Shown here piece after piece: positions 10,485 through 21,770 of a stretch of DNA of 64,000 nt. Within the stretch, counting starts at the first letter, position 1. Each line of letters starts with the position of its first letter. The DNA comes from Spinacia oleracea (lineage: Eukaryota > Streptophyta > Magnoliopsida > Caryophyllales > Amaranthaceae), in contig NC_079490.1 in the NCBI RefSeq assembly GCF_020520425.1, forward strand, positions 2,356,001-2,420,000. The letters run 5' to 3'. The notes beneath the pieces are model-generated. The model was not told the DNA's origin. It did not search any database and saw only the letters and a program-made list of their open reading frames with translations. Made by a program: the position numbers and the translations under genes.

Positions 10485-10700
10485 TTATTGGTGTAATGGT
10501 ATTTCAAAAGGCGAAATTCTCGTCCTCAGGGTCACCGCCCTACCACTTGAGCATCGCGATGCTAAATGAATTAAACAAATTACACATACGACTAAGTTAT
10601 GACGGTTTGTTGATTACGTAATTAGTCTAATAATATTTTAAAAGGCGAAATCCTCGCCTCACCGGCCCCACTGCCCGACCACTTGAGGATCGTGAAGGAG
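10485..10700 (-). repeat. Two copies of a SINE-like fragment
   Basis: On the minus strand, 10485-10560 contains 'gatgctcaagtggtagggcg' followed by 'gacgagaatttcgcctttt'. A second, diverged copy lies at 10622-10700. Related sequence is at 19083-19125 and 18158-18200 on the plus strand. The 'gctcaagtggt' word resembles a tRNA box A; no clear box B, so the class is uncertain. Confidence 0.4.
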
Positions 10701-11056
10701 GTACGTAAGTTGCAATATGAGCCGCAATTATTAAATTTACAAAGTGTTATGTTTTCGTAAGCATAGTGGTTTTTTTTTTTTTTTTTTTTTTCAAATATAA
10801 GGAGAATGATATATTGTAGCAAAAAATAATGTACACATTGACGTCGTACCATAATGACGTCATCCACTTTGTATCATCAGTCAATTAATTTCCTCCTCCT
10901 ATTTGTATATCACCTGCTTCTTATCCATTTATTCAAATTTTCGACCATTTATCAATAACGAATAGATCAGATAATTGGATATCCATTTTATATTTTTATC
11001 CTTAATTAATCACAACCATTACTTGAAAGAAAAAGAAACATTGTGCTAGTTCGGAA

Positions 11057-11643
11057 TAGGGATGGAAATGGGTGGGATTTGGGTCGGGTGGAGCATCACC
11101 CGCATTCATCATCCGCTTCCATCCGCTCCACCCGGTCCATCCGTCACCCGCTTTACTCATCACCCGCATTCCGTCCATCCATCACCCGCGGGTGAACCGG
11201 GTGGATCGGGTGATATTCGGGTGAAAATTATTAACTATTAAAAATTCACCATCTAATAATATGCATAATAATTTACGAAAAGAAAAAGGTTACATACCTT
11301 CACTTATTTCTAAAACATATAATTAGTTCTTATCACGCATAACTTATAACCAAAAAAGAAAATTAAATAAGCACTAACATTAATACATAATGGATTTATA
11401 CACATTTTATGTTTAAATATTAATATAAATAATATATTTAAAATAAATGGGTGACGGATCGGGTGATAAACGGGTGATGGATCGAGTGATGGATAAAAAA
11501 ACATCACCCGCATCCGACCCGCATCCATCACCCGCTTCACCCATCACCCGCTTTTCATCCATTTAATTCGGGTTTTCACCCATTTAATTATAGCGGGTGA
11601 CCGCGCGGGTTAATGGATCATCCACTGGATATTTCCATCCCTA
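11057..11643 (+). mobile_element. hAT-type non-autonomous element
   Basis: Ends 'tagggatggaaat' and 'atttccatccct a' are inverted, with a perfect 8-bp target duplication 'gttcggaa' at 11049-11056 and 11644-11651. Near each end are dense 'catcacccgc'/'gcgggtgat' repeats. No transposase. Confidence 0.92.
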
Positions 11644-11978
11644 GTTCGGAATGGAGGGATTAGATAATACAGAGTATGGAGCCCATGCGTTGGCAACTTG
11701 GCACTGATGACAAACAATGGAGGCGCAACCTTCGCTATACATGCACTGGAACCCGACTAGGTTTTTTTGTTTTGTTTTTATTTTTTGTACTTTTACTATA
11801 CATCCATGAAAAAAAAACACATCAAACCATTTTCTATTATTATATTGGACAAATATAATTCGAGGACAAGGAGGAAAATAACAAATGCAAGAAATAAATA
11901 TCCTCAAATTATCTCACTATCGCTATTGACAAGTGAGTAGTGACTTTTTATTTTATTTTATTTTAAGGAGTTTATAAT

Positions 11979-13000
11979 TTCCAAATTCACGTGAATTTTG
12001 TACCAATAGTGCGTGTGATTGATAAAGAGACTAATTACAAAGTACAAATTCAGTAATAGGTTTTTTTTCATAGTGGATGTACCCATTGTTTTTAAGAATT
12101 CAATTACATTTATGTAGTGATTCAATAATGAAATCGAGATTCTTTTTATTTCCAAATCAATATTTATTTATATATTTCAGTGAATGAGCTATAAGGCATT
12201 AAAAATTACCAGTAGAAGGATGAAAGATCTGAACTTGTGACCTATCAATCATCGTACATAGACTATTAATCATACTCTCTCCGTCCCATAATATAGTGCC
12301 CGTTTGACCAAAATCACGGTTATTAAGGTAAAGTATAACATTGATAATAAAAACAATAATTATTTGTTCTTTCAAGATAAAGTACATGTTAGTTGGCTTT
12401 TATGGAGAGAGAAATTAGAGATTAAAGGTGTGTACATAATAAATAGGCCTAAAAAAGACAAAAATCAAGCACATGGGTTGAATAAAAGTCAAAAAATACA
12501 ATTTTCAAAGTAAAAATTAATGGTTTAAAATAGAAATAGGCACATCATTTAGGGACACCATTTTAGGAAAACAGGCACTATATTATGGGACGGAGGGAGT
12601 ATAACCTAATTGTATTTTTGTAATATGTACTCCTCAAGATCCGGCCAGTCAAGATTAATAAAACTTTCCTTTCTTCCGTCTGTAAAATCTTTCATTTCTT
12701 GTTTTTGTTTTACGTTATTCGTAATCTTTCTTGTTTCCCTTTACAACGGGCCAACAGTCCCAGAACCTCCTTATATTTTCAATTCAAGATTGACGTATTG
12801 TAACTAATTTGGTGCAACAGCAAATGTGTAACAATACATTGTACTAGATAGAGTTTAATTATTCTGCCCCCCCAAAAAAAAAACCTTGTATAAGAAGATA
12901 ATTCCCAATTTTTTTCTCAGTCATAGACGACCATCATATTAATTATTGCGTCAACTAGATAGAGTTTAATTATTTTGTTAGGATGTCACATCTTTAAGCA
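11979..13000. other. Duplicated GH17 upstream flank, copy 2
   Basis: No gene. 11979-12100 matches 360-540 and 12768-13000 matches 1095-1330, in the same order, so this is the left flank of the duplicated unit that carries gene 3. A Stowaway MITE sits at 12275-12599. Confidence 0.65.
12275..12599 (+). mobile_element. Stowaway-type MITE
   Basis: Ends 'ctctctccgtcccataata' and 'tattatgggacggagggag', with TA on both sides (12273-12274, 12600-12601). Confidence 0.92.
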
Positions 13001-13007
13001 TTATTGA

Positions 13008-13341
13008 TTAGACCGGATCAAAATGCGGGCCGGGTCGAGTTCGGGCCGGGTCGAGAGTTTAGAAAACTGCCCATTGTGTCGGGCTGGGCCAAGGTTTGGG
13101 CCACTTTTGTGTGCCCAAAACCCGCTATTTCGGACCACAACTAGCGGGCTTTTCGGGCCATTTTCGGGGCGGACCAAATTTATAACTAAAATTGTTGTTT
13201 TGCGTTGCCCAAAGCCCGCTATTTTTTTAAAAAAATTCGGGCAGGGCCGGGCCCGAAAACCGAGTCGGAATAGGCTGCCCAAAACCCGCTAATTGTCGGG
13301 TCGGGCCGGGCCAGCGGGCCTGGCCAGTGATGATCAGCTCT
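13008..13341 (+). mobile_element. hAT-type MITE, GC-rich
   Basis: Ends 'ttagaccggatcaaaa' and 'gatgatcagctct'. 8-bp target duplication 'attattga' at 13000-13007 and 13342-13349. The inside is repeated 'cgggccgggt' and 'cccaaaacccgct' words. Same family as the two elements in the transporter introns (34782-35052, 36731-37014). Confidence 0.88.
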
Positions 13342-13455
13342 ATTATTGATACTTTTATTTAATTGAAAAACAAATTGTAAAAGTGTTATACTAAGGGTGC
13401 GTTTTGTTCAACTTATTTGATCTGAACTTATCTGAACTTATTGGAACTTATTACT

Positions 13456-14898
13456 AATTATAAATAATAAATAATAAATGATAAATAATAAATAATAAAT
13501 AATAAATAATAAATAATAAATAATAAATAATAAATAATAAATATAAATAATAAATAATAAATAATAAATAATAAATAATAATAATAATAATAAATAATAA
13601 ATAATAAATAATAAATAATAATAATAAATAATAAATAATAAATAATAAATAATAAATAATAATAATAAATAATAAATAATAAATAATAAATAATAAATAA
13701 TAAATAATAAATAATAAATAATAAATAATAAATAATAAATAATAAATAATAAATAAAATAATAAATAATAAATAATAAATAATAAATAATAAATAATAAA
13801 TAATAAATAATAAATATAAATAATAAATAATAAATAATAAATATAAATAATAAATAATAAATAATAATAATAAATAATAATAAATAATAATATAATAATA
13901 ATAATAAATAATAAATAATAAATAATAAATAATAAATAATAAATAATAAATAATAAATAATAAATAATAATAATAATAATAAATAATAAATAATAAATAA
14001 TAAATAATAAATAATAAATAATAAATAATAAATAATAATAATAAATAATAAATAATAATAATAAATAATAATAATAAATAATAAATAATAAATAATAAAT
14101 ATAATAAATAATAAATAATAAATAATAAATAATAAATAATAATAATAATAATAAATAATAAATATAAATAATAAATAATAAATAATAAATAATAAATAAT
14201 AAATAATAAATAATAAATAATAAATAATAAATAATAATATAATAATAATAATAATAATAAATACTAAATAATAAATAATAATAATAAATAATAAATAATA
14301 AATAATATAAATAATAAATAATAAATAATAAATAATAAATAATAAATAATAAATAATAAATAATAAATAATAAATAATAAATAATAAATAATAAATAATA
14401 AATAATAAATAATAAATAATAAATAATAAATAATAAATAATAAATAATAAATAATAAATAATAAATAATAAATAATAAATAATAAATAATAAATAATAAA
14501 TAATAAAATAATAATAAATAATAAATAATAAAAATAAATAATAAATAATAAATAATAAATAATAAATACTCCGTAATAAATAATAAATAATAAATAATAA
14601 ATAATAAATAATAAATAATAAATAATAAATAATAAATAATAAATAATAAATAATAAATAATAAATAATAAATAATAAATAATAAATAATAAATAATAAAT
14701 AATAAATAATAAATAATAAATAATAAATAATAAATAATAAATAATAAATAATAAATAATAAATAATAAATAATAAATAATAAATAATAAATAATAAATAA
14801 TAAATAATAAATAATAAATAATAAATAATAAATAATAAATAATAAATAATAAATAATAAAATAATAAATAATAACTACTAATAATAATAAATAATAAT
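13456..14898 (+). repeat. 1.4-kb (TAATAAA)n array next to a promoter
   Basis: Mainly the heptamer TAATAAA repeated about 200 times, with short (TAA)n stretches and one 'tactccgtaa' interruption near 14567. It begins right after a partial 'gaacttatctgaacttat' MITE (13396-13450) and ends about 6 bases before the TATA box of the third GH17 gene. Confidence 0.97.
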
Positions 14899-14904
14899 CT
14901 CCTC

Positions 14905-14912
14905 TATATAAA
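14905..14912 (+). promoter_or_regulatory. TATA box of GH17 gene 3
   Basis: 'tatataaa' in the same context as gene 1 ('ctctatataaagggacata'), about 118 bases before the first start codon. The heptamer array abuts it. Confidence 0.75.
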
Positions 14913-15022
14913 GGGACATAAGAAAGGAGTTACAAGCATCAAAAAGTAAATAGTACTACGTTGTAGTATTTGATTTCCTAGCTTCTGACCAATTTTACTC
15001 CATCAATTTCTTTTCTTGAACT

Positions 15023-16712
15023 ATGTCTATGGCCACCCATAGGAAACCTCCCATGGCGGTCGCCACCTCGCCGCTCTTCGTCGCATTTTTATTGCTTGGC
15101 CTACACTCCACAGGTATATACTCTCCCTCCATTCTCCGTCCAAGGCCACCTTAATACTGGTGTATGATCTTGTATATATACATATATAATGTGTATATCA
15201 TATTATATAATGTGTATACCCTTAGGGTTTTCTAAGAGCAATTCCAAATGGTGAGCTACAAGATGGTAATTTAGCTAAGTTTGTCACATCAAATTTCTAG
15301 CTACAATTGATTTAAGCTACAATTTGTCACATTGGTGAGCTACAATACCTTATAACTCACGTACTATAAGAATTAATTTAAATAATTTATTTCTTTTTCC
15401 TCTTTCTTCTTTCCACCTACCTCCTCAAACATCTACAAAATTTTAATAGCTGCTTATGTCATTAATGCACGAATAATTGACTGCTTGCTCACATATTTTA
15501 GTTTTTTTTAACATGTTCCTTTTTTAACTATTGGAGTTGCTCTAATTAACTTGTACTGACGATAATTTAATTGATGCAGAGGCACAAATTGGAGTATGTT
15601 ATGGAAGATTGGGAGACAACTTACCATGCGCAGAAGATGTGGTTAACCTCTACAAATACTACAACATAGGGGCAATGAGACTCTACGAACCCGATTTGCC
15701 GACACTCGAAGCCCTACAAGGAACCAACATCCAACTCATGTTAGGGGTCCGAAACCAAGACATTCAATGTATCGGGTCGGACCAATCGAACGCCGACGAT
15801 TGGGTCGGGACCAACGTCCTCCCATACGCTACAACGATCAAGTACATAGCCGTCGGAAACGAGATCAAACCGAACGATAAGGAAGCCTCGTGGGTCGAAC
15901 CAGCGATGCAAAATATTTTGTGTGCACTAAATGCGAACGAGTTAGGAACCCAAATTAAGGTTTCCACGGCGATTGATACGGGCTTAATACAAAAATCGTA
16001 TCCACCGTCCTTGGCCGAATTTAGTAACTTGACGTACATTACACCGATAATCGAGTTTCTAACGACTAATGATTCACCATTGTTGGTAAACATTGAACCC
16101 TACATTGCTTATGTGAGTGATCGTCGTTATATTAAACTTGATTATGCACTATTCAAAAACCATAGTATTACTTTTAATGATACTTATAATGGGGTTAACC
16201 GAGGTTACAAGAATTTATTCGACGCGACATATGATGCGGTGTATATAGCGTTACAAAAAGTCGTTACACCCCGTAACGAAAAGGACACGGATTCATTATT
16301 GTATGATGTCAAACAGAAGAAGAACAACATCAAGCCGCCCCGCCCGCCCGTGAACTCCGAGAGCGGGTGGCCGTCAAAGGGTGGATTACATCACCCCACA
16401 ATGATGAAAAATAATGGTGGGAGAATAATGTCCGGCGGCGGCCAACAACTCCGCTATCAGACGGCGGCGGCGGCGCCGCAATCGGAGGAAAAACATGATG
16501 ACGTGGCAACAGTTGAAAATGCAAAGGCGTACTACACGAATTTGATCAAGCATGTGAAGGAAGGGACACCATTGACAAAAGGTCAAGAGATTGAGTCATA
16601 CTTATTTGCAATGTTTGATGAGGATAAGAAAGCCGGGGATGATGATTCGGAGCGGTTTTACGGGCTTTTTATGCCCGATCAACAACCTAAGTACGGCCAT
16701 CTCGCCTTTTAA
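15023..16712 (+). CDS. GH17 glucan endo-1,3-beta-glucosidase, extended nucleophile loop
   Basis: Two exons, 15023-15113 and 15580-16712, giving 407 residues. Two later in-frame ATGs (15029; 15053, which matches the start of gene 1) would give 405 or 397; I chose the first. The signal peptide core is SPLFVAFLLLGLHST, and the mature start EAQIGVCYGRLGDNLP is nearly identical to gene 1. Acid/base AVGNEIKPND and nucleophile NSESGWPSKGG are intact. After the nucleophile comes an insertion of roughly 40 residues, rich in Gly, Gln and Ala (LHHP..., GGRIMSGGGQQ, TAAAAPQSEE), before the conserved VATVENAKAYYTNL. A second insert with KKKNNIK precedes it. The insertion should enlarge a loop beside the substrate groove. 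Secreted; no CBM43 or GPI signal. The intron holds a 307-bp MITE. Confidence 0.9.
15236..15542 (+). mobile_element. Harbinger-type MITE in GH17 intron
   Basis: Ends 'gagcaattccaaatggt' and 'actattggagttgctc', TAA at 15233-15235 and 15543-15545. 307 bp, equal to the copy at 10148-10454. Absent from the gene 1 intron, so it arrived after that duplication. Confidence 0.87.
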
Positions 16713-17255
16713 TTTCTTGAAAGTATATTTTTTTTTTTCGCGAATGAGCCACAAGGACAAATGTATATGTATTATTTTTTTTAAAGCATATTTTATTGCC
16801 AATATAAATAACTAATAAGGCTTATCTTAATGGTTAGTTAATTCTGTTCGCGCGTTAAGTATAATTAATTACTGCCATTTATTACTAGCTACCTAGCTAT
16901 TAAACACGCCGTAAGTGACAAATCTTCGAATGAGTCGAGACACCGATTGACAACGACAACGAAAACGAAAACGACGGTAGTGCAACACAATGTAGGGCTA
17001 GTCGTTGCACTAGCTACAACGTAGTACTATTTGTTCTCTTCCAAGCAATTATTTGTGTAGGTTTAGTATAGCTAAGTCAATTGCCATAGTCGTCGGGTAA
17101 ATGCAAAATCCCAAACGTATTTTTATGCACATTGGTGGGTCCTTTTATATTTTCTCTCCACATATAAGAAAATGAAAAAGGGCGCACGGTACAGCCGGTG
17201 CACCTTATATGTATTGTCGATCGGATTAGTGCGATAGTACAACCAATGCGAAATT
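16713..17255. other. 3' flank of GH17 gene 3
   Basis: No gene. A T-rich run and 'cgcgaatgagccacaag' at 16727-16760 resemble the tail region of the SINE near 28985. Otherwise nothing recognised. Confidence 0.4.
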
Positions 17256-17652
17256 GATAAAGGTCGTAATTTGGGACCTTTAAACCGTGTCACAATGATG
17301 ACATGACATGCTTATGTGTTATGATTTAAATTGAAAACTAGAATATTTAACTTATATAACCTATTATACACGTTACAAACAAAAAAAAGTAGGAAAAACT
17401 AATTTACAAATTGAATAATGTAATTTTTTATTTAAAAAAAATATTATGATATGTATAGGAAATACTTCGCATGTGTTTCCTTCTTTGTATCGATTACCTT
17501 ATTTAAATACTTTCGTAGTACAAAATATTGCATTGATAGTAAAAATATTTTGATGACGCATGACCTACGTGAGTCCATATGACCATATGTATAATTTATC
17601 CGACACGCAGGATTGCGACAACTAAATGTTGTCTTAACTTACGACCTTTATC
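17256..17652 (-). mobile_element. TIR element (Mutator-like MITE?), copy 2, inverted
   Basis: Ends 'gataaaggtcgtaattt' and 'cttacgacctttatc'. The interior matches 4294-4626 in reverse orientation. It sits about 540 bp after the gene 3 stop; copy 1 sits about 490 bp after the gene 1 stop. Confidence 0.55.
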
Positions 17653-18157
17653 AACATCGATATCCCAACCAATGAACCCCTTGGGTGTATTTGAATCTTG
17701 GTTTATTATTGTTCGACCATCAATATATAGTTTGGCTAATGTACATCAAATTTTCCCTATTAACTTCAATTCAATTCAAAGGCGTTTCGGATTTTTGTTT
17801 TCTTGGTGTTATAGTGCGAATACAAATTACAAAATATAAATGGTTAATTTTGCGACCTATTGTATATTTGTATACAGGTCAAGATCTCATTGGTACCTCG
17901 CTCAAAGGTGTTTTACAAAATTTGTTAGTAGATGTTAATGTGAATGATAAATAAAGATAGCTAGAAATAAAAAAAACTTTTTTTTTAATAAAAAAAAAAA
18001 GAAATTGTACCCTTACTTCAATATACTTGGATTCTCTTTTGGTATAGTAATACAAGAACGCTTATCTTATCTGAACTTATTTAGCGTAATTCAAATCCAG
18101 TATAAGAGAACATTTTATAATTAGCAACATGTTACGAACTAACTTACCTCCTTTACA
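17653..18157. other. Intergenic, AT-rich
   Basis: No gene seen. A short 'cttatctgaacttattt' word at 18063-18080 is a remnant of the 'gaacttat' MITE family. Confidence 0.4.
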
Positions 18158-18540
18158 ATGCTCGAGCGGTCGAGCGGTGAGGGGTCGTGGGCCAGGGTTT
18201 GGCCTTTTAAACATGTATTACGGGCTGAAATTGTGTTGGCCATATTTTGACTGTTGTTTTGGACTAAAAAGCCCAAAATGACGCTAAGTTTCATCCTTAT
18301 TTTCTGATCCTCATCTTTTTTTACGCAAGAAAGGAGATTATATTATATTACACAAACATAACAAAGTTCCGAACTTTACAAAAGACACAGGCAATGACGC
18401 CAAAAACTTTCAGCCCGTCAACCCAAAAACTGAAAACAACTAACTTTGATCTACCCAAAAAACCCCTTCCCCCCTTATACCAGTAAGCACACTCCAAACA
18501 TTGCGAACAAGTATGTCTCAAATAAAACATTGCGAACGAT
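18158..18540 (-). pseudogene. GH17 3' fragment, split by an insertion
   Basis: On the minus strand, 18495-18540 encodes ETYLFAMF (GH17 C-terminal motif) and 18210-18314 aligns with the end of the copy at 19142-19525 (shared 'ttttggactaaaaagccc'). About 180 bp at 18315-18494, starting with a T run and 'acgcaagaaaggagatt', separates the two parts; reversed, it looks like a LINE 3' end with an A tail. A dead copy. Confidence 0.6.
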
Positions 18541-19141
18541 TGAGTTGGCTTACCTCTGTTGGAAATACTTAGGAAAGTGTAATGGACTTTAGTTGTTTGA
18601 AGTTAATTAATTAGGTAATATTGATGATCTTAGAGTATAGTAATGGAGTTACAAAGTTGACTTTACTGGAAATTCTTCTTGTTTTATTGGCTACTAATCT
18701 TATATACATGCGATGCGTGCGAATATAAAAAACAGTTTTGTGCTATTACATTTAAACCTAAAATAACATGTAAAAACTATAATATAAATATGATGTGTGC
18801 GAATATAAGAAACATATAAGTTAGATAGAGCCGAACGCATATAAACAGATTGATTAAAATGTAAGAATTTATTTAAGGGACTAGATTGATTAAAATGTTT
18901 TTTGGGCTTTTCCTATTGAGTATGTTGTCATTATTTTTTATTTTTTTTTCTAGACTACAATACTCTAAACTATTCTACTTATAAATTTATAATTCTAGGT
19001 TTTTCTACTCTTAGATATTTTTTTAGAATAGTCTAGATATTTTATTACATGTTTCTAGAATTTTCTAAATTATAGTTTTAACATCCCTCCTCTACGATGC
19101 TCGAGTGGTCGGGCAGGGGTGAGGTATCACAAGAAAAATGA

Positions 19142-19525
19142 TCAACTGAGATTGAGTTGGCCATATTTGGGCTGTTGATTTGGACTAAAAAGCCCAAAAT
19201 GACACTCATTTTCATCCCCATTTTTCTAATCCTCATCAAACATTGCGAACAAGTATGTCTCAATCGGTTGGCCGAGTTTTAACGAAGTCTCCTTGTTCAC
19301 ATGACTGATCAAGTTCCTATAGTAAGTCCCGACATTATCGGACGTGGCCGATTCTTCACCGTCCGATGGCCACCCGGTCTCGGACACCACGGTCGTGGGC
19401 GTTAAATAAAGCATACTCTAGGGTAATACTTTGCTTATTATCTTTGTAAGCAAAGTAAGGGTAAATATTAACCAACAAAGGTGAACCATTGTTATTTTGC
19501 TTAAAAAAGATTTTGAGATCTGTTC
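19142..19525 (-). pseudogene. GH17 C-terminal pseudogene, canonical subfamily
   Basis: Minus-strand reading gives [16 protein letters not shown] and ITLEYALF. A deletion then removes the usual YKNLFDAMVDSVYAAL helix, and the reading continues as [42 protein letters not shown] stop follows FDED, but downstream codons still match (FGLFSPNQQPKYGQLNLS, stop at 19142-19144). The nucleophile motif is canonical, so it descends from a gene 2-like copy. Nothing upstream of the SPLLVN region remains. Confidence 0.85.
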
Positions 19526-19595
19526 AAATTAAGGTGTCACTATATTGTTATTTTGCTTAAAAAAGATTTTGAGATCTGTTCAAATTAAGGTGTCA
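19490..19595 (+). repeat. 50-bp direct tandem duplication
   Basis: 'tgttattttgcttaaaa' through 'aaattaaggtgtca' occurs at 19490-19539 and again at 19546-19595, apparently identical, so recent. The left copy overlaps the 5' end of the GH17 pseudogene. Confidence 0.9.
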
Positions 19596-19779
19596 ATGTC
19601 TTTTAAATGCGCAATTAAGTGTCATAAACAAAATGTTATTAGCTACTACATGCAATTCAATGGGCTTTTACCCGCTTGAAAACTTGCATGGTAATAGTAG
19701 TATATTTACTCGCTCTAGAATTGTAAAACAAATATATATTTTAGGTTAATGTGAAACGATTTACAAAATATTAATATAT

Positions 19780-20275
19780 TAGGTAACGACGTCACTTATA
19801 ACTCACAAATGTTAATTAACATTTAATTAAAATATTTATACATAATAAAATCATTTATGAAATAATAATACACAATAAAATAATTACATAAAATAATTAA
19901 CAAGTATAAAACTATTACCTGAAACTATTTACGAAATAATAATTTAAAGTAATAATAAACAAAAGGAAAACTTACAAAATCATAAATCTTCTGCTCTATT
20001 TGCGATAAATTTTGGAGGGAAAAAAATTATAAACAATAAATAAAATTAACAAGTACTTAAGAATAATAAATGAAATTAAGATTATTACCATGTTGGATAG
20101 TCTCTCTACACGGGCAACAGGTGTTCTCTCCCTGAATTCAATTGTATACAACGCAAAAGTTGCTCCTCTATATTGGTCATTCCGATAGTTATCTTCTCGC
20201 AAAATAGGTATCTCTTTCGAAGTATGCGGCATGAAATGATAGAAGAAGAAAATAGGATGTACTATGTTCACCTGA
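19780..20275. repeat. AT-rich duplicated block, copy 1
   Basis: 19785-19950 matches 20535-20558 plus 21771-21920 ('cacaaatgttaattaacatt' in both), and 19955-20130 matches 22735-22920 ('tctgctctatttgcgataa', 'ctctacacgggcaac'). No coding function recognised. Confidence 0.7.
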
Positions 20276-20558
20276 TTTCACTTATATTATCAATAACATT
20301 ATTCCACTTTAAATAAACCAAGGGACAACCAACTAGAACTAGGATCATCATTTCTTTCTGAATAACACATAATCAACCAACTTCTTTGTTGTCCAACAAA
20401 AATGCATCATTAATAAGTGTTGTAGTGGAGAAACTAACAAAAAAATTCCATATTTGTTGATTTCTTCAAAAATAAAAATAAAAATAAAGGCATATCACCA
20501 AAATGAATAATCCTGATAGGCAAGAATATTTATATTAGGTTACGACATCACTTATTAC

Positions 20559-21770
20559 TAGGGGTGTTCATTAGCGGGTACCCGGCTTAGCGGGTACCTG
20601 AAATGACGGGTACCCGCTCTTGCGGGTAGTCAAAATATTGCCACGTGACCCGACCCGCGAAAACCGGGTACCCGGCTTAACGGGTACTCGATTTTTACGG
20701 ATCAGGTTACAGGGTACCCAGTTACTTTAGCTTGTTTTCTTAAAAAAAATTTGAAAGTCCTCAGTGTAACATTGTAAACATCCATTAAATTTGACAAGCA
20801 TTCCTGACTTCCTATGTACAACCATAACACCATCTTAACATTTAACAAGCACTTCCAAAATCAACAGGTTCACTACTTCACTGCCATAGTTTGAGATTAC
20901 CATCATCCCTTACATCTGCATATTGATACAAATTGTTAGTACTATATTCATACAAATTGTTAGTACTATATTCATATTATCACTGCAAGTTCTTAAGAGT
21001 CCTTAATATTCATATTATAACTGCAAGTCCTTAATTTTCGGATTATGGTCTGCAAGTGGTAATTTGAATATTCAGATTGTACAACTAGTAATATTTAGAT
21101 TATACAATCCAAAAGTACTAAAGTACTAATCAGGCTAATACTTGAAGTGTGCTGCTAAATTCATTGAATATACTACTCTAATAATCTATTATTATACCAT
21201 TACTCTAGCTACAAATTTGATCCATGTCGTTGATGGACAAAAATTAGTTTCATTGAAGGGTAGAAACAAGAAAGGACGGCAAGATTAACAAAGGTAACAT
21301 TAAAATACATGAAATTATCAACAAAATCTTATGCGACTCCCTCTATTAATTTACTTACATGATTTAACAGATTGCTATGCAAAGAGCTCACCTTGAAGGA
21401 TATTATAGGCCGAAGAGAGAAGAAGAGATGTGGCATCGTTTGAGTGGAGAAGAGGAGACCGACGCCATTTGACAACATATAAGATCTACTGGGTGGGGTT
21501 AGCCGCCGTTTGAGAGGAGAGGGGAGAGTGAAAGAAAACCTAACACTAGAAACAGTAGCAACCTCTACCCAAATTTCACTAAAAAAAAAAACTCACGGGT
21601 ATTCGGGTACCCGCTAACAAGAAAATTATGACCCGTACCCGACCCGTATACCCGTAATTTTTAACGGATCGGGTACCCGCCCCTAGAATTCCTGTTTTTT
21701 CTTAAAAAATACCCTGCTAATTTGAAGCGGGGAAGCGGGATAGCGGGTCGGGTATTTTTGAACACCCCTA
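20559..21770 (+). mobile_element. hAT-type non-autonomous element, 1.2 kb
   Basis: Ends 'taggggtgttcattagcgg' and 'gggtatttttgaacacccct' (then a) are inverted, with a perfect 8-bp target duplication 'cttattac' at 20551-20558 and 21771-21778. Subterminal repeats of 'cgggtaccc' lie within 150 bp of each end. The uninterrupted target survives in the related block at about 19790. No transposase; the middle has no convincing ORF. Confidence 0.95.

Noticed and set aside
13001-13292. GC-rich open frames on both strands
   Set aside because: They coincide with a hAT-type MITE whose 'cgggcc' repeats lack stops; the protein is low complexity.
15764-16093. 109-residue antisense frame in GH17 gene 3
   Set aside because: Shadow of a conserved coding exon on the other strand.
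18690-18800. Helitron 3' end on the minus strand ('catgcgatgcgtgcg' hairpin)
   Set aside because: No CTAG terminus next to the hairpin and no matching 5' end within reach.
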